A DNA stretch of 48,493 nt, from the NCBI GenBank assembly GCA_035687245.1, contig DASRYH010000037.1, positions 1 through 48,493 of the forward strand, given 5' to 3'. The notes under the pieces are model-generated. The model was not told the DNA's origin. It saw only the letters and a list, made by a program, of their open reading frames with translations, and ran no database searches. Position numbers and translations under genes: made by a program. Every line of letters starts with the position of its first letter. Position 1 is the first letter of the stretch. Shown here in pieces: positions 8,073 to 16,752 of this stretch. The DNA comes from DASRYH01 sp035687245. GTDB taxonomy: Bacteria > Actinomycetota > Coriobacteriia > Anaerosomatales > PHET01.

Positions 8073-8762
8073 CTACGGTGCCGACGGACTCGGCGTGGAG
8101 CTGGCCGGAGCCGACTTGAGCTCGGTGACCTGCTGCTTCGCGTAGTCGATGCTGATCTTCGCGCCCTTGGGGTCGAGCTCGATCGCCTTCTGAAACGCGC
8201 CGAGGGCGGTCTTGTTGTCGCCCAGCGCCTTCTTGAAGATACCGAGGTTGAACCAACCGTACGGGAACTTGGGGTCGTCCTTGGTGACGGCCGTGACGAT
8301 CTCGACCGCCTTGGTGGTGTCCCCCGTGTAGAACAGCGTGATGGCGTAGTCGGTGCGAACCGACGACTCCTTGTTGTTCACGGCGACGGCACGCGCATAC
8401 GCGTCCTTGGCCGACGTCCACAACGGCTGATCCGCCCCGACTGCGGAGGTGTTGGCCTGTGAGGCCTGCTGGATCTGCGCAGCCCAGTCGAAGTAGGTGT
8501 TGCCCAAGTTGACGAGCGCCGTGTAGCTCTCCGGGCTGCTCTGGAGCGACTGCGTGATCGCAGCGACGGTCGGCTGATACTGTGCGTTGATCGCACTGAC
8601 GGTGTCAGTGGCGGTACTCGACGCGCCGGTCGTGCTCGTGCTGCCCGAATTGCTGAACAGGCTCATCGTGCCGATCGAGACGAAACCCAAGACGAAGGCG
8701 ATGATCAGGAAGATCAAGACCGCCTTCATCGCCGGCGAAGTGTTCGACTTATTGATAGCCAC
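8073..8762 (-). CDS. Membrane-anchored TPR protein
   Basis: A protein of 229 residues: a short basic N terminus, one hydrophobic helix (about residues 13-35), a Ser/Thr-rich linker, then an all-helical region with tetratricopeptide-like repeats (for example YGWFNLGIFKKALGDNKTAL followed by AFQKAIELDPKGA), and a Ser/Pro/Ala tail. It is predicted to be anchored in the membrane with the TPR part outside. TPR domains scaffold protein complexes; no partner is evident. It follows a small membrane protein gene after a hairpin with a T run. Function unknown. Confidence 0.75.
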   Translation of the reverse strand: MAINKSNTSPAMKAVLIFLIIAFVLGFVSIGTMSLFSNSGSTSTTGASSTATDTVSAINAQYQPTVAAITQSLQSSPESYTALVNLGNTYFDWAAQIQQASQANTSAVGADQPLWTSAKDAYARAVAVNNKESSVRTDYAITLFYTGDTTKAVEIVTAVTKDDPKFPYGWFNLGIFKKALGDNKTALGAFQKAIELDPKGAKISIDYAKQQVTELKSAPASSTPSPSAP

Positions 8763-8780
8763 GTGCGTCTCCCTCTACGT

Positions 8781-8820
8781 AAAACGGGGCCCGAACCGCC
8801 ACTGGGACAGTCCGGGCCCT
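8781..8820 (-). terminator. Hairpin with T run between two small membrane-protein genes
   Basis: On the minus strand a 7-base-pair stem (GGGCCCG paired with CGGGCCC, 19-base loop) is followed by CGTTTT. It lies between the genes at 8836-9222 and 8073-8762 and could end or attenuate transcription of the former. Confidence 0.6.
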
Positions 8821-8835
8821 GTACGCGATTACTCG

Positions 8836-9222
8836 CTACTTGCCGGTGCCGGTGGAGCCCGACGTACCGGAGGTGCCGGTGCTGCCGCTCATACCGCTGA
8901 TGTCCGGGTGGCCTGACGGAAGCTGGCCGCTCTGCATCTGCTCGTTGGAGAGCTGCGGGGCGGTCTGACCAGCCGGGCTCGACGGAGTGTTGGTCGCGGA
9001 TGTCGCAGGGGTGCCGCCGATCGGCAGCAGAATGCCGACGATGAGGCCGGCAAGCAGTGCGATGACGCCAATCAGCGAAGCAATCGCAACCGAAACGCCC
9101 TGCGCAGCCGGAGCGGCAGCAGCCGCAGCCTTGGCCTTCGCGGGCTTCGGTGCGCTGACCTTGACCGGCTCGACGTCCTTCGGCTGCTCGTCCTCGTCGA
9201 AGAAGAAGTCCTGATCGCTCAC
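8836..9222 (-). CDS. Small single-span membrane protein, function unknown
   Basis: A protein of 128 residues not recognised as any named family. It begins with an acidic, aromatic patch (VSDQDFFFDEDEQ), then an Ala/Pro/Lys stretch, one hydrophobic helix (about residues 43-66), and a secreted-side tail rich in Ser, Thr, Gly and Pro ending SGSTGTGK. GTG at 9222 is the start because AGGAGGG lies nine bases upstream. An extended -10 promoter is visible about 75 bases before it. Predicted orientation is N-in, C-out. The low-complexity tail suggests a flexible extracellular segment. Confidence 0.65.
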   Translation of the reverse strand: MSDQDFFFDEDEQPKDVEPVKVSAPKPAKAKAAAAAAPAAQGVSVAIASLIGVIALLAGLIVGILLPIGGTPATSATNTPSSPAGQTAPQLSNEQMQSGQLPSGHPDISGMSGSTGTSGTSGSTGTGK

Positions 9223-9295
9223 GTTGGTGAACCCTCCTGTTTTAGAAAAGGCGAGAGCCCCTTCGGCACTGCGCCAGCCTGCCTGAACCCCGCGT

Positions 9296-9304
9296 AGTAT
9301 AGCA
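9296..9304 (-). promoter_or_regulatory. Extended -10 promoter (TGC-TATACT)
   Basis: TGCTATACT on the minus strand, in an AT-richer patch 75 bases before the GTG at 9222. No -35 hexamer is clear, as expected for an extended -10 promoter. Confidence 0.5.
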
Positions 9305-9395
9305 CGCGATATGCGGGGATTTATCACTCATTAATACAGAGATAGCAACCCTCGCGCCAAGCACCGAAGTGACTTGCCGAAGGGTTCTTGCGGCT

Positions 9396-10742
9396 CTAGG
9401 AACGGAGCTTGTCGCGCATCTCTTCGGTCCGGGCGAAGATGCGCTCGTGGTCGATGCCGGGCCACTCGCGCGCCTCGTAGACGACACGGCCGCCGATCAT
9501 CGTGCACAGCACGTTCTCGGGGTTCGCCGTGTGCACGACCGTGCTGTATGGGAAGTGCGTGGGTAGCTGGTGCGACTTTGAGAGGTCGACAGCCACAATG
9601 TCGGCCTTCTTCCCCGGCTCCAGCGATCCGACCACGTCGCCCATGCGCAGCGCCCGCGCCGCGTCTAGCGTGGCAAGCTTCACGAACTTGCCGCCGGTCA
9701 TGAAGTTCTCCTCGCCAAGCACCGCGCGCTGCAGCAGCAAGCCGATGCGCATCTCCTCGAACACGTCCATCGAGTTGCTGGCGGCCGGCGAGTCAGTACC
9801 AAGACCGACCTTGATACCGGCGGCGAGGAACTTGCCGACCGGCGCGATGCCCATTCCGAGCTTGGAGTTGCAGCGTGGGCAGTGCGCGATAGAGACATCG
9901 CGGCTTGCCAGGACCTCGATGTCCTCGTCGTCGACCTGCGTGCAGTGCACGGCCATGATGTTGGGTACGTCGAGAAGCCCCCACTGGAGCACGTATCGTA
10001 CGGGGCTGACGCCGGTGGGCAACCACAGCGGCGCCTGCGTGTTGTAGACATCGCGGACGTCTGTGGCTAGCGGCGAGGAGCCGTACTTAACGAAGTCGTG
10101 CTCTTCCTTGCTGCCAGCGAGGTGGATGGAGACGGGCGTCCCGTCAGCGGCGTATTCGGCGACTCGCTTGAAGAGCTCGGGATGGCACGAGTAGGGCGCG
10201 TGAGGCGCAAGGCCGAAGTTGAGCCGCGTGGTATCGCTCGTCTCCCGCCACGCGCCGATGTCGCTCGCAGCGACGTTCATCACGCCGTCGACCTTGGACT
10301 TCTCCATGGTGGCGACTTCGCGGTAGATGACGCCGCGCATGCCGGTTGCCTGGGCCGCGTGACCTGACGCTCCGGTCGACGTGATGTCGGCGATCGTCGT
10401 GATGCCGGACTGCACGGCCTCGAGCGCACCAAGCAGCGCCGAGTCGTCCCAGTCCTGCGAGGAGAACTTGCCCTGCTTCTGCATGAGCTGGAGCTTCCAC
10501 TGCGAGTAGGGCAGGTCGTCGACCAGGCCCCGCATCGCCGAGTACTCAAGGTGAGTGTGCATGTCCACGAAGCCCGGCAGGATGGCGGCCAGACCGAAGT
10601 CCTTGACCTCTTCTTCGGGATGGCGCGCGCGCAGCTCGTCGAAGGTGCCGATCTCCACGATCGAGTCGTCGCGCACGAGCACCGCGCCATTCTCGATGTG
10701 GGCACTGGCCACCGGAAGCACGTAACGGGCAGTGAGAAGCAT
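9396..10742 (-). CDS. Amidohydrolase-family deaminase (possible 6-amino-6-deoxyfutalosine deaminase)
   Basis: A protein of 448 residues in the ATZ/TRZ-SAH/MTA deaminase group of metal-dependent hydrolases. Seen: the metal-binding HTHLEYSAM, a later His in SIHLAGSKEEHDF, CPRCNSKLGMG, and the catalytic GTDSPAASNSMD. Known activities of the group include deamination of S-adenosylhomocysteine, methylthioadenosine, guanine and 6-amino-6-deoxyfutalosine. The last belongs to the futalosine menaquinone pathway, and the next gene upstream is the menaquinone methyltransferase ubiE, so I favour that role, but only by context. A TAGAAT box lies about 31 bases before the start. Family secure, substrate unproven. 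Confidence 0.82.
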   Translation of the reverse strand: MLLTARYVLPVASAHIENGAVLVRDDSIVEIGTFDELRARHPEEEVKDFGLAAILPGFVDMHTHLEYSAMRGLVDDLPYSQWKLQLMQKQGKFSSQDWDDSALLGALEAVQSGITTIADITSTGASGHAAQATGMRGVIYREVATMEKSKVDGVMNVAASDIGAWRETSDTTRLNFGLAPHAPYSCHPELFKRVAEYAADGTPVSIHLAGSKEEHDFVKYGSSPLATDVRDVYNTQAPLWLPTGVSPVRYVLQWGLLDVPNIMAVHCTQVDDEDIEVLASRDVSIAHCPRCNSKLGMGIAPVGKFLAAGIKVGLGTDSPAASNSMDVFEEMRIGLLLQRAVLGEENFMTGGKFVKLATLDAARALRMGDVVGSLEPGKKADIVAVDLSKSHQLPTHFPYSTVVHTANPENVLCTMIGGRVVYEAREWPGIDHERIFARTEEMRDKLRS

Positions 10743-10813
10743 GTCTTCCCCTCGTCAGCGGTTATGGCAGCGATTCTACCGCAGCCGACGCCCTCGAGGT
10801 CACGCGGCCTCGC

Positions 10814-11536
10814 CTACTTGACGGCGGTATGCAGCGCGGCGATGCCCCCCGAGAGGTTCTTCCACGTGATCGCCGAGAAGCCCGCGGCCCGAAGCTCGGC
10901 GGCAAGCTGCGGCTGCGTGGGGAAGCGGCGAATCGAGTCGTTGAGGTAGACGAAGCTCTCGCGGTCGTGGGTGAGCAGACCGCCCAGCGCCGGAATCACG
11001 TTGCGCAAGTAGATGTGATAGACGCCGCGCCACGGGGCGAAAGACGGCCGCGAGAACTCGAGGATGACGTAGCGACCGCCCGGCTTGAGCACGCGCAGGA
11101 CCTCTGCGAAGTTGCGCTGACGATCAGGCAGATTGCGCACGCCGAAAGAGACGGTGACGACATCGAAGCTGTTGTCATCGAACGGAATCTCCTGAGCATC
11201 GACCAGCTTGAAGGTCAGCAGGCTACGACCCTCGTAGGCGCCAGCCTTCTGTTCGGCGATCTCGAGCATCTCTGGCGTGAAGTCGGTGATGACGACCTCG
11301 GAGGGCTGGGCCTTGCGCGCGATGGTGAGCCCTACGTCGCCGGTGCCGGCGCAAAGGTCCAGGACCCGGCTGCCGGCGTCGAACTCGCCGGCCTTGACGA
11401 GCGCGTTACGCCACGTGCGGTCGATACCCATACTCGAGAGCATGTTGAAGGTGTCGTATTGACCGGCAATGTTGGAGAAGATACCGCGGACCCGTTCGGT
11501 CGTGGCCTCTCCCGGAGCGGGAACGCGATCAGTCAT
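10814..11536 (-). CDS. ubiE: Demethylmenaquinone methyltransferase UbiE/MenG
   Basis: Uses S-adenosylmethionine to methylate demethylmenaquinone (the last step to menaquinone). The 240 residues have VLDLCAGTGDVGL (SAM loop), ITDFTPEML, DAQEIPFDDNSFD, VSFGVRNLPDR and VLKPGGRYVILEFSRP, all characteristic of UbiE. The ATG at 11536 gives the usual N terminus (…VRGIFSNIAGQYD…); a longer reading from 11680 would overlap the radical SAM gene. It lies 7 bases after that gene, so the two are probably cotranscribed. Supports a respiratory menaquinone pool for the cytochromes nearby. Confidence 0.93.
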   Translation of the reverse strand: MTDRVPAPGEATTERVRGIFSNIAGQYDTFNMLSSMGIDRTWRNALVKAGEFDAGSRVLDLCAGTGDVGLTIARKAQPSEVVITDFTPEMLEIAEQKAGAYEGRSLLTFKLVDAQEIPFDDNSFDVVTVSFGVRNLPDRQRNFAEVLRVLKPGGRYVILEFSRPSFAPWRGVYHIYLRNVIPALGGLLTHDRESFVYLNDSIRRFPTQPQLAAELRAAGFSAITWKNLSGGIAALHTAVK

Positions 11537-11543
11537 CTTCGAG

Positions 11544-13355
11544 TCAGCTTTCGGTCTGGGAGGCCGCCGTCGACTTGGCCTTGTGCTGGTCGGACGTGGC
11601 GGGAGATGTGTTCCCGCGCAGGTGCCCGAACAGGTTAGCCGACGTCTCGCGCACCCACAAACCCGCGGCCGCTGCCACATGACGCGGGCCGACGTAGGAC
11701 GGCCAGTTGAGCTCTGTCTTCTCGCAGACGGTCGACTCAGAGAGGCGGTCGAACTCCTCTTTGAGCGCCTTGAGCGCGGGTTCGCGGGTGACCGGCGGCT
11801 TCTCCATAATCTGGTCGATGCGCTGCATGGCTGCGCGTGCCTCGGTGATGCGCTTCTCCGTGGCGTGCATGGCGGCCAGATCGATGATGCCGCCCTCGCC
11901 CTTCACCCGGTTGATGCCCAGCGCCGCGTCGTAGGTCGACTCGACCATCTCATCGGGCGTCATGGCGTCGGACTGGTAGTTCATGATGTGCTTCCACGAC
12001 GGCATCACCATGCGCTCGCGGTGCTCTTCGAGCGTCCTGGCGCGCAGCGTGTAGCCGTACTTGTCCGGGTCGTCGAAGACGCGAGAGCCCGGATCGAGGA
12101 ACGGCGCCATGGGGCTGATGAAGCACAGCAGCCGCTTGTCGTAGTTCACCGACTCGTAGAGGTACTTCACGTAGTCGGCGGTCTCGCGTACCGACGCGGC
12201 GGTCTGCGTGGGGATACCGGTCATAAAGTAGAGATCGAAGCGCGAGCAGCCGTTGCGCAGCGCGTCCTTGATCGTCTTCTCAACCTGCTCGATCGTGTAG
12301 TGGCTCTTGCCGAAGGCAGCGCGCACGCCGTCGTCGTGGCTCTCCACGCTGATCTCCACCGACCAGTCGTTGAGGTTGGAGTCGAGGAACTCATAGAACT
12401 CCTCGTGCGGCGGCTTGAAGAACTCGAAGCCGATCGGGTTCTTCATCTTGATGTCTTTGAGGCCGCGAACGAACTCGCCGGTGTAGGAGCGTCCCGCCTG
12501 CAAGAAGTCGTTCAGGACGAAGATCGGCCCTGGGATGTACTTCTGAATGTGCTTGATGTCTTTGACCAAGAGCTGCGGATCGCGGAATGCCACCTTGTCG
12601 CGACCGAAGTGCTCGCGGAACGCGTATGCCGAACCGCCACAGGTCACACAGTCATGCGTGCAGCCGCGACAGATCAGTGACGCGCACACGGGGTACTGCA
12701 GCCAGTCCTTGAACGGCACGAAGCCCATCATGTCGCGGTGACGGATGACGGCCTTCATGTTGTAGGAGTAGTCGAGTGAGATCGAGTTCATGTCGGCGGG
12801 TACCCACGAAAGCTCGTTCACGTTGACCGCGCCGCTAGCGTCTTTCCACGTCAGGTTCGGAATGTCGGCGAAGCTGCCGCCTCGCTTGACGGCGGTGAGC
12901 AGCTGGCGCATCGGCTCTTCGGTCGAGTCACCGCGCATCACCAAGTCGACGGAGTCGTAGGTAATCAGCTCGTCATGGAAGACGGTTGAAGACAGGCCGC
13001 CAAATATGACGGGCGTGTCCGGGTGGTACTTCTTGACGATCTTGGCGACCTCTATCGATCCCTGGCAGTGAGGCAGCCAGTGCAGGTCGATGCCGAAGAT
13101 CTTGGCGTCGATATCGCGGATGTATGCCTCAACGTCGAAGTTCGGCCGGTTGAGCATGAGAACGGCGAGGTTGACGATGCGCACGGTGATGCCGTGGCGC
13201 TCGAGGTACTCGGCCATCGTGGTGAGGCCGACGGGGTACATCTCGAATATGGGTGTAGACGGCACCATGTCTGAGACAGGGCCGAACATGATGGAACGCT
13301 CGCGGAAGTCGTACACCGCGGGTGCGTGCAGTAGCACCAGGTCCACTTTGGGCAT
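11544..13355 (-). CDS. B12-binding-domain radical SAM protein
   Basis: A protein of 603 residues. The N-terminal ~180 residues match a cobalamin-binding-like Rossmann region (VGLTTMAEYLERHGITVRIV, FGIDLHWLPHC, PVIFGGLSST), though the classic DxHxxG is not obvious. A radical SAM barrel follows, with CTHDCVTCGG (CX3CX2C) for the 4Fe-4S cluster. The arrangement resembles the B12-binding radical SAM family typified by Ta0216, whose reactions are unknown. The ATG at 13355 was chosen over 13460 because residues before it are Pro/Arg-rich and unlike the family. It is cotranscribed with ubiE. A role in quinone or lipid biosynthesis is possible but only inferred. Confidence 0.8.
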   Translation of the reverse strand: MPKVDLVLLHAPAVYDFRERSIMFGPVSDMVPSTPIFEMYPVGLTTMAEYLERHGITVRIVNLAVLMLNRPNFDVEAYIRDIDAKIFGIDLHWLPHCQGSIEVAKIVKKYHPDTPVIFGGLSSTVFHDELITYDSVDLVMRGDSTEEPMRQLLTAVKRGGSFADIPNLTWKDASGAVNVNELSWVPADMNSISLDYSYNMKAVIRHRDMMGFVPFKDWLQYPVCASLICRGCTHDCVTCGGSAYAFREHFGRDKVAFRDPQLLVKDIKHIQKYIPGPIFVLNDFLQAGRSYTGEFVRGLKDIKMKNPIGFEFFKPPHEEFYEFLDSNLNDWSVEISVESHDDGVRAAFGKSHYTIEQVEKTIKDALRNGCSRFDLYFMTGIPTQTAASVRETADYVKYLYESVNYDKRLLCFISPMAPFLDPGSRVFDDPDKYGYTLRARTLEEHRERMVMPSWKHIMNYQSDAMTPDEMVESTYDAALGINRVKGEGGIIDLAAMHATEKRITEARAAMQRIDQIMEKPPVTREPALKALKEEFDRLSESTVCEKTELNWPSYVGPRHVAAAAGLWVRETSANLFGHLRGNTSPATSDQHKAKSTAASQTES

Positions 13356-13450
13356 AGCTTCGCAAGGTCCTTTCCGGTCATATGCAGTTGGCCGGTTTAC
13401 CCTTGCGGCAAGATGCGCCGCACCCCTGCCCGGTGGCGGCGCAGGCGGCC

Positions 13451-13459
13451 AGTATAACA
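13451..13459 (-). promoter_or_regulatory. Extended -10 promoter (TGT-TATACT) for the radical SAM/ubiE operon
   Basis: TGTTATACT on the minus strand, about 95 bases before the ATG at 13355, in the 209-base gap between the radical SAM and cytochrome genes. No good -35 hexamer. Confidence 0.5.
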
Positions 13460-13564
13460 CCCTGAACTTACCTTGATTCGGCCCTCTGAACTGTATTCGC
13501 GCACGGCCGCGTCCAGTCCTGCGCGAAGCGGTTTCGGCAGGGAATCAGCCGGGGCGAATCAGCC

Positions 13565-15487
13565 CTACTGGGAGACGGTTCCGCGCGTGTGGCAGCGAGC
13601 GCAGTAGGTGGGCTCGTGGCACTTGAAGCACGCAGTAGCGCCGACGGCCTTCACGGCATCGGGGTGCTGCTGGAACCACGTGCGCGACGGGTCGTACTTC
13701 CTCTTGATCGAGGTCTTGTGATGGCACTCGTCGCAGAAGCGGTCCGCCGCGCCGTGGCACTTAGCGCAGGCGTCCGGGTTCTTCTTGCCGGTCGCTCCGT
13801 GGTTCTTCTTGAAGTCGGCCGGGTGCGGCATGATCACGTTGCCGTGGCAGTCAGAGCAGAACTTGTCGCTGTGGCACGTCGAGCACTCGTTGATCGACTC
13901 GACCTTGGGAAGCGACGGTCCGAGCTCTTGCTTGCCACCGGACTCTTCGCCATCGGCACCTTCGGTCTTCGCCTCGGCGGTAGTGCTTGCGACCTTGGCC
14001 GCAGCTTCCTTGCCTAGATCGCCGTGCCCCTTCGGGAAGAACCCAGCCTCGAGGTGGCTCGGCGGCTTCTTGGTCTCGTAGCCCGCGGGATGACACGCGA
14101 TGCACTGACCGGGAGCCTTGACAGAGCCGTTGGCCGTCGCGTTCTGAGTGTGGCAACGGAAGCAGGCCGTCATCGACATGAAGCTCTCATGCTTCTTGTT
14201 CGGCTCGCCGGTCTTGGGGTCTTTGAGGACGAGCTTGAAGTCTTCGTTGTGCGCGATGCGGTTGTGGCACACCGTGCACTCGACGCCCTTCTCCTCGTGC
14301 GCCTTGTGATCGATCTTCAGGCCTACGGTCGGGGTGATCTTGCGATTCTCCGTATCGTGGCACTGGGTGCACTGAGTAGACTTCATCGTGAGGGCGACTT
14401 CACTCTCGCCGTTCAGCGGAAGCTCGTAGTTGCCGGTGACTGTGAGGTAGAGCTCACCGAGCGCCTCGGCCTTGTGCAAGATGAAGATGACCGGGCTCGC
14501 ACCCACCGGCATGTGACACGCCATGCAGCTGATCTCGCGGTGCGAGGAGTGCTCGTAGGCGATGATCGTATCGTCCTGGACCTTGTGGCACGCCTCGGCG
14601 CAGAACCAGCGAGTGGACGTGACGCCCAGCACCGGGACCATGATCCCCGCGATGAGGAGCACCGCGACGCCTGCCCACAGGATCGAGCGAGGACGACGGA
14701 CCGGATCGCGGAAGCCCTCTATGATCTTGACCTTGCGCCGTTCGCGCTTCGGGCGCTCCTGCTTCGGCTCCCTGACCTTTGGCTCCCGCACCTTCACGGC
14801 GCGGCGAGAACCGCCCAGACCTACGACCTCGGCGCTCTTGGTCACGCTGCCGGATCGGCGAGCGGCCTTCGGCTCGCGGATCTTGGCCGGCTTGGGTTCC
14901 TTTGTCTTCTCAGGCTTGGACTGCTTGGATTTCGGCAGTCCAACCGAGCGCGGTTTCTTGGGCTTGAACAGGCCACCAGCCGCCGCAGCTCCCGCGACCA
15001 CTGCACCGGGAACAACGACGTCCGCGATGTCTTCGATCCCCTCGACCTTCTCGTGCACTGGTGGTGCGACCTCGGCCTCAGGTTCGACGGTCTCCTGCCC
15101 GGGGGCCTCATCGGATCCCGTTGCAGCCGTGATCTCAGGTTCCGACTCGACCGCCGGCGCGATGGCTTCAGGCTCCGGTTCCGGCTCGGGTGCGACAACC
15201 GGCGCGATTACCTCAGGTTCGGGCTCGAACTCGGGTGCGACCGCCGCTATCTCGTCGGCGTCCTCGGCAGTGGCCTCTTCACGAGCGGTCTCTTCGACCG
15301 GAGTCTCTTCGACGGGGGCGTCTTCGGCTGGAGTCTCGGAGGCCACGACGGGAGCGCTTTCGCCCGCCTCGTCGACCTGCTCGCCAGCGACTTCTTCGAT
15401 GGGTTCAGACGACGCGGCGAGCTTCGCAGCACGCGGAAGCTTCACCTTCGACCGCTTCCGGCCGGGCATGTTGTCGAACAGGCTCAT
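13565..15487 (-). CDS. Membrane-anchored dodecaheme c-type cytochrome with long cytoplasmic extension
   Basis: A protein of 640 residues. Residues 1-265 have no heme site: an acidic Glu/Pro/Ala/Val stretch (about 25-150), a Gly/Ala patch, then a Lys/Arg/Pro-rich stretch (175-255). A transmembrane helix (267-289) follows, and then an extracytoplasmic part with 11 CXXCH motifs plus one CX3CH (C296/C300/H301). The order helix, first heme, then CMACHM resembles the NapC/NrfH quinol dehydrogenases, so it may take electrons from menaquinol. The later hemes would carry them outward. The start ATG has GAGGG upstream; it follows the heptaheme gene by 47 bases. No close named homologue is recognised; the long low-complexity cytoplasmic arm is odd. 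Confidence 0.85.
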   Translation of the reverse strand: MSLFDNMPGRKRSKVKLPRAAKLAASSEPIEEVAGEQVDEAGESAPVVASETPAEDAPVEETPVEETAREEATAEDADEIAAVAPEFEPEPEVIAPVVAPEPEPEPEAIAPAVESEPEITAATGSDEAPGQETVEPEAEVAPPVHEKVEGIEDIADVVVPGAVVAGAAAAGGLFKPKKPRSVGLPKSKQSKPEKTKEPKPAKIREPKAARRSGSVTKSAEVVGLGGSRRAVKVREPKVREPKQERPKRERRKVKIIEGFRDPVRRPRSILWAGVAVLLIAGIMVPVLGVTSTRWFCAEACHKVQDDTIIAYEHSSHREISCMACHMPVGASPVIFILHKAEALGELYLTVTGNYELPLNGESEVALTMKSTQCTQCHDTENRKITPTVGLKIDHKAHEEKGVECTVCHNRIAHNEDFKLVLKDPKTGEPNKKHESFMSMTACFRCHTQNATANGSVKAPGQCIACHPAGYETKKPPSHLEAGFFPKGHGDLGKEAAAKVASTTAEAKTEGADGEESGGKQELGPSLPKVESINECSTCHSDKFCSDCHGNVIMPHPADFKKNHGATGKKNPDACAKCHGAADRFCDECHHKTSIKRKYDPSRTWFQQHPDAVKAVGATACFKCHEPTYCARCHTRGTVSQ

Positions 15488-15534
15488 GAAGCGCCCTCAG
15501 TGTCGTGTTGTCTGGTTTTGCGAGTCCCCACGCG

Positions 15535-16662
15535 CTAGTGAACCGCGTCGCCCAGTGCCGTTGCATGGCAGTTCAGGCAGAGCGAGTCACGCGGTTCTAC
15601 CAGCATGTTCACGTTCAGTGTTTCATGCGGGAAGTTCTGGAAGCGCGGGTTGCCAGAGCCAGCTCCGTCAACCGCAGCGGTGAAGCTCTCCGTGGTGCTC
15701 GAGATGACACCCGGGTTGTTGACCGGATCGTTAGCGATGTCGCGTGCGTCCTCGTGGCACTGCTGGCAGATCGGCAGTCCTCCCGAACCCTCCGGAACGA
15801 CGTAGCCGAGGTTGCTCTGACCAAGCGCGCCCTTGTCGGGGTCGACGGTTGCCGTGTCGTAGGCAGACAGGCGGGCGACGTGATCGTAGTCGGCCTTGAA
15901 CTGGGTGCCCGTGCTCGGGACGGTTGTCTCTTCGAGCGAGGCGACCGGGTGAGTCATCGTGCCGCGCGCCTGGCCCTTGTGGCAGGACAGGCACCAGTCG
16001 GAGCCGTAGATCGTGACGGTCGTGTCCGACGAGGTCGGCCTGGCAAGCAGCAGACGGTCGGTCTTGATCGTCGCCGAAGTGGTGTCGTCGCTGGAGCGTG
16101 CGCGGTCGCCAAGGAACGGCGCGACCGTGTTGGAGTCGTGCGGGCTGTGGCAGTCCGTGCAGGTCATGCCCTCATCGACGACCGAGAACTGGTAGTCGAG
16201 ATCGCTTCCATCGGCGTTGCCGCCGGGGATGCTCACCTTGCCACCGGTGTGGCCGCCAACCATGTGACCGCCAGCGGGATCTTCGCCGGTACGGCGCTTG
16301 ATGACGCCGTAGACGCCGCCGCCGCCGGTCCCGTCGTGGCAGGTGTTGCATGTGCCTTCGATGGTGATGTCAGGAAGCAGGGCGCGGGCCGAAGCGGCGC
16401 CGTGCAGCGTGTGGCAGGTCTCGCACTTGTTCGTGCCGATACCGTAACCGCCGTGGGGGCCCTTACGAGTACCGCCGTCCACGACCGGCCCAACGGTAGG
16501 CGAAGAGAAGCCCGACTCAAGACCGTGGCAGGAAGGACACGAGTACGCAGGCGTGTCTGCCGGATCAACGGTCGAGCTGGACTCCTGATACGCGAAAGCC
16601 GGCATCGCCCCGACAAACACGAAGGCTGCCGTTATGAGAATGAGCCTTAGGGATCGTCCCAT
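15535..16662 (-). CDS. Secreted heptaheme c-type cytochrome
   Basis: A protein of 375 residues with a signal peptide (about residues 1-24, cleavage after PAFA) and seven CXXCH motifs: CPSCH, CETCH, CNTCH, CTDCH, CLSCH, CQQCH, CLNCH. Between the hemes lie long Gly/Ser/Thr-rich spacers. No transmembrane anchor follows the signal peptide, so it is free or loosely bound outside the membrane. It precedes the membrane-anchored dodecaheme gene by 47 bases and probably accepts electrons from it. An extended -10 promoter lies 75-82 bases before its ATG. Exact partner and acceptor unknown. Confidence 0.88.
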   Translation of the reverse strand: MGRSLRLILITAAFVFVGAMPAFAYQESSSTVDPADTPAYSCPSCHGLESGFSSPTVGPVVDGGTRKGPHGGYGIGTNKCETCHTLHGAASARALLPDITIEGTCNTCHDGTGGGGVYGVIKRRTGEDPAGGHMVGGHTGGKVSIPGGNADGSDLDYQFSVVDEGMTCTDCHSPHDSNTVAPFLGDRARSSDDTTSATIKTDRLLLARPTSSDTTVTIYGSDWCLSCHKGQARGTMTHPVASLEETTVPSTGTQFKADYDHVARLSAYDTATVDPDKGALGQSNLGYVVPEGSGGLPICQQCHEDARDIANDPVNNPGVISSTTESFTAAVDGAGSGNPRFQNFPHETLNVNMLVEPRDSLCLNCHATALGDAVH

Positions 16663-16735
16663 TAGGCGCTTTCACCTGTTTCTTCGACCACAGCGGACGC
16701 TATCGTCCGCGTCAATATTACCGTCGCCATTAAGG

Positions 16736-16744
16736 TATAGCAAG
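16736..16744 (-). promoter_or_regulatory. Extended -10 promoter (TGC-TATACC) for the cytochrome genes
   Basis: TGCTATACC on the minus strand in the 90-base gap between the NHL gene and the heptaheme cytochrome, leaving a leader of roughly 65-70 bases. Suggests the two cytochromes have their own transcript. Confidence 0.5.
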
Positions 16745-16752
16745 GTACGGGC

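Noticed and set aside
11469..12680. A 403-residue plus-strand frame opposite the radical SAM gene
   Set aside because: Arg/Leu/Val-rich shadow of a GC-rich gene; the opposite strand has the 4Fe-4S CX3CX2C site and good family motifs.
14024..15683. Plus-strand frames opposite the membrane cytochrome
   Set aside because: Antisense of the heme and low-complexity regions; the composition simply mirrors the minus-strand gene.
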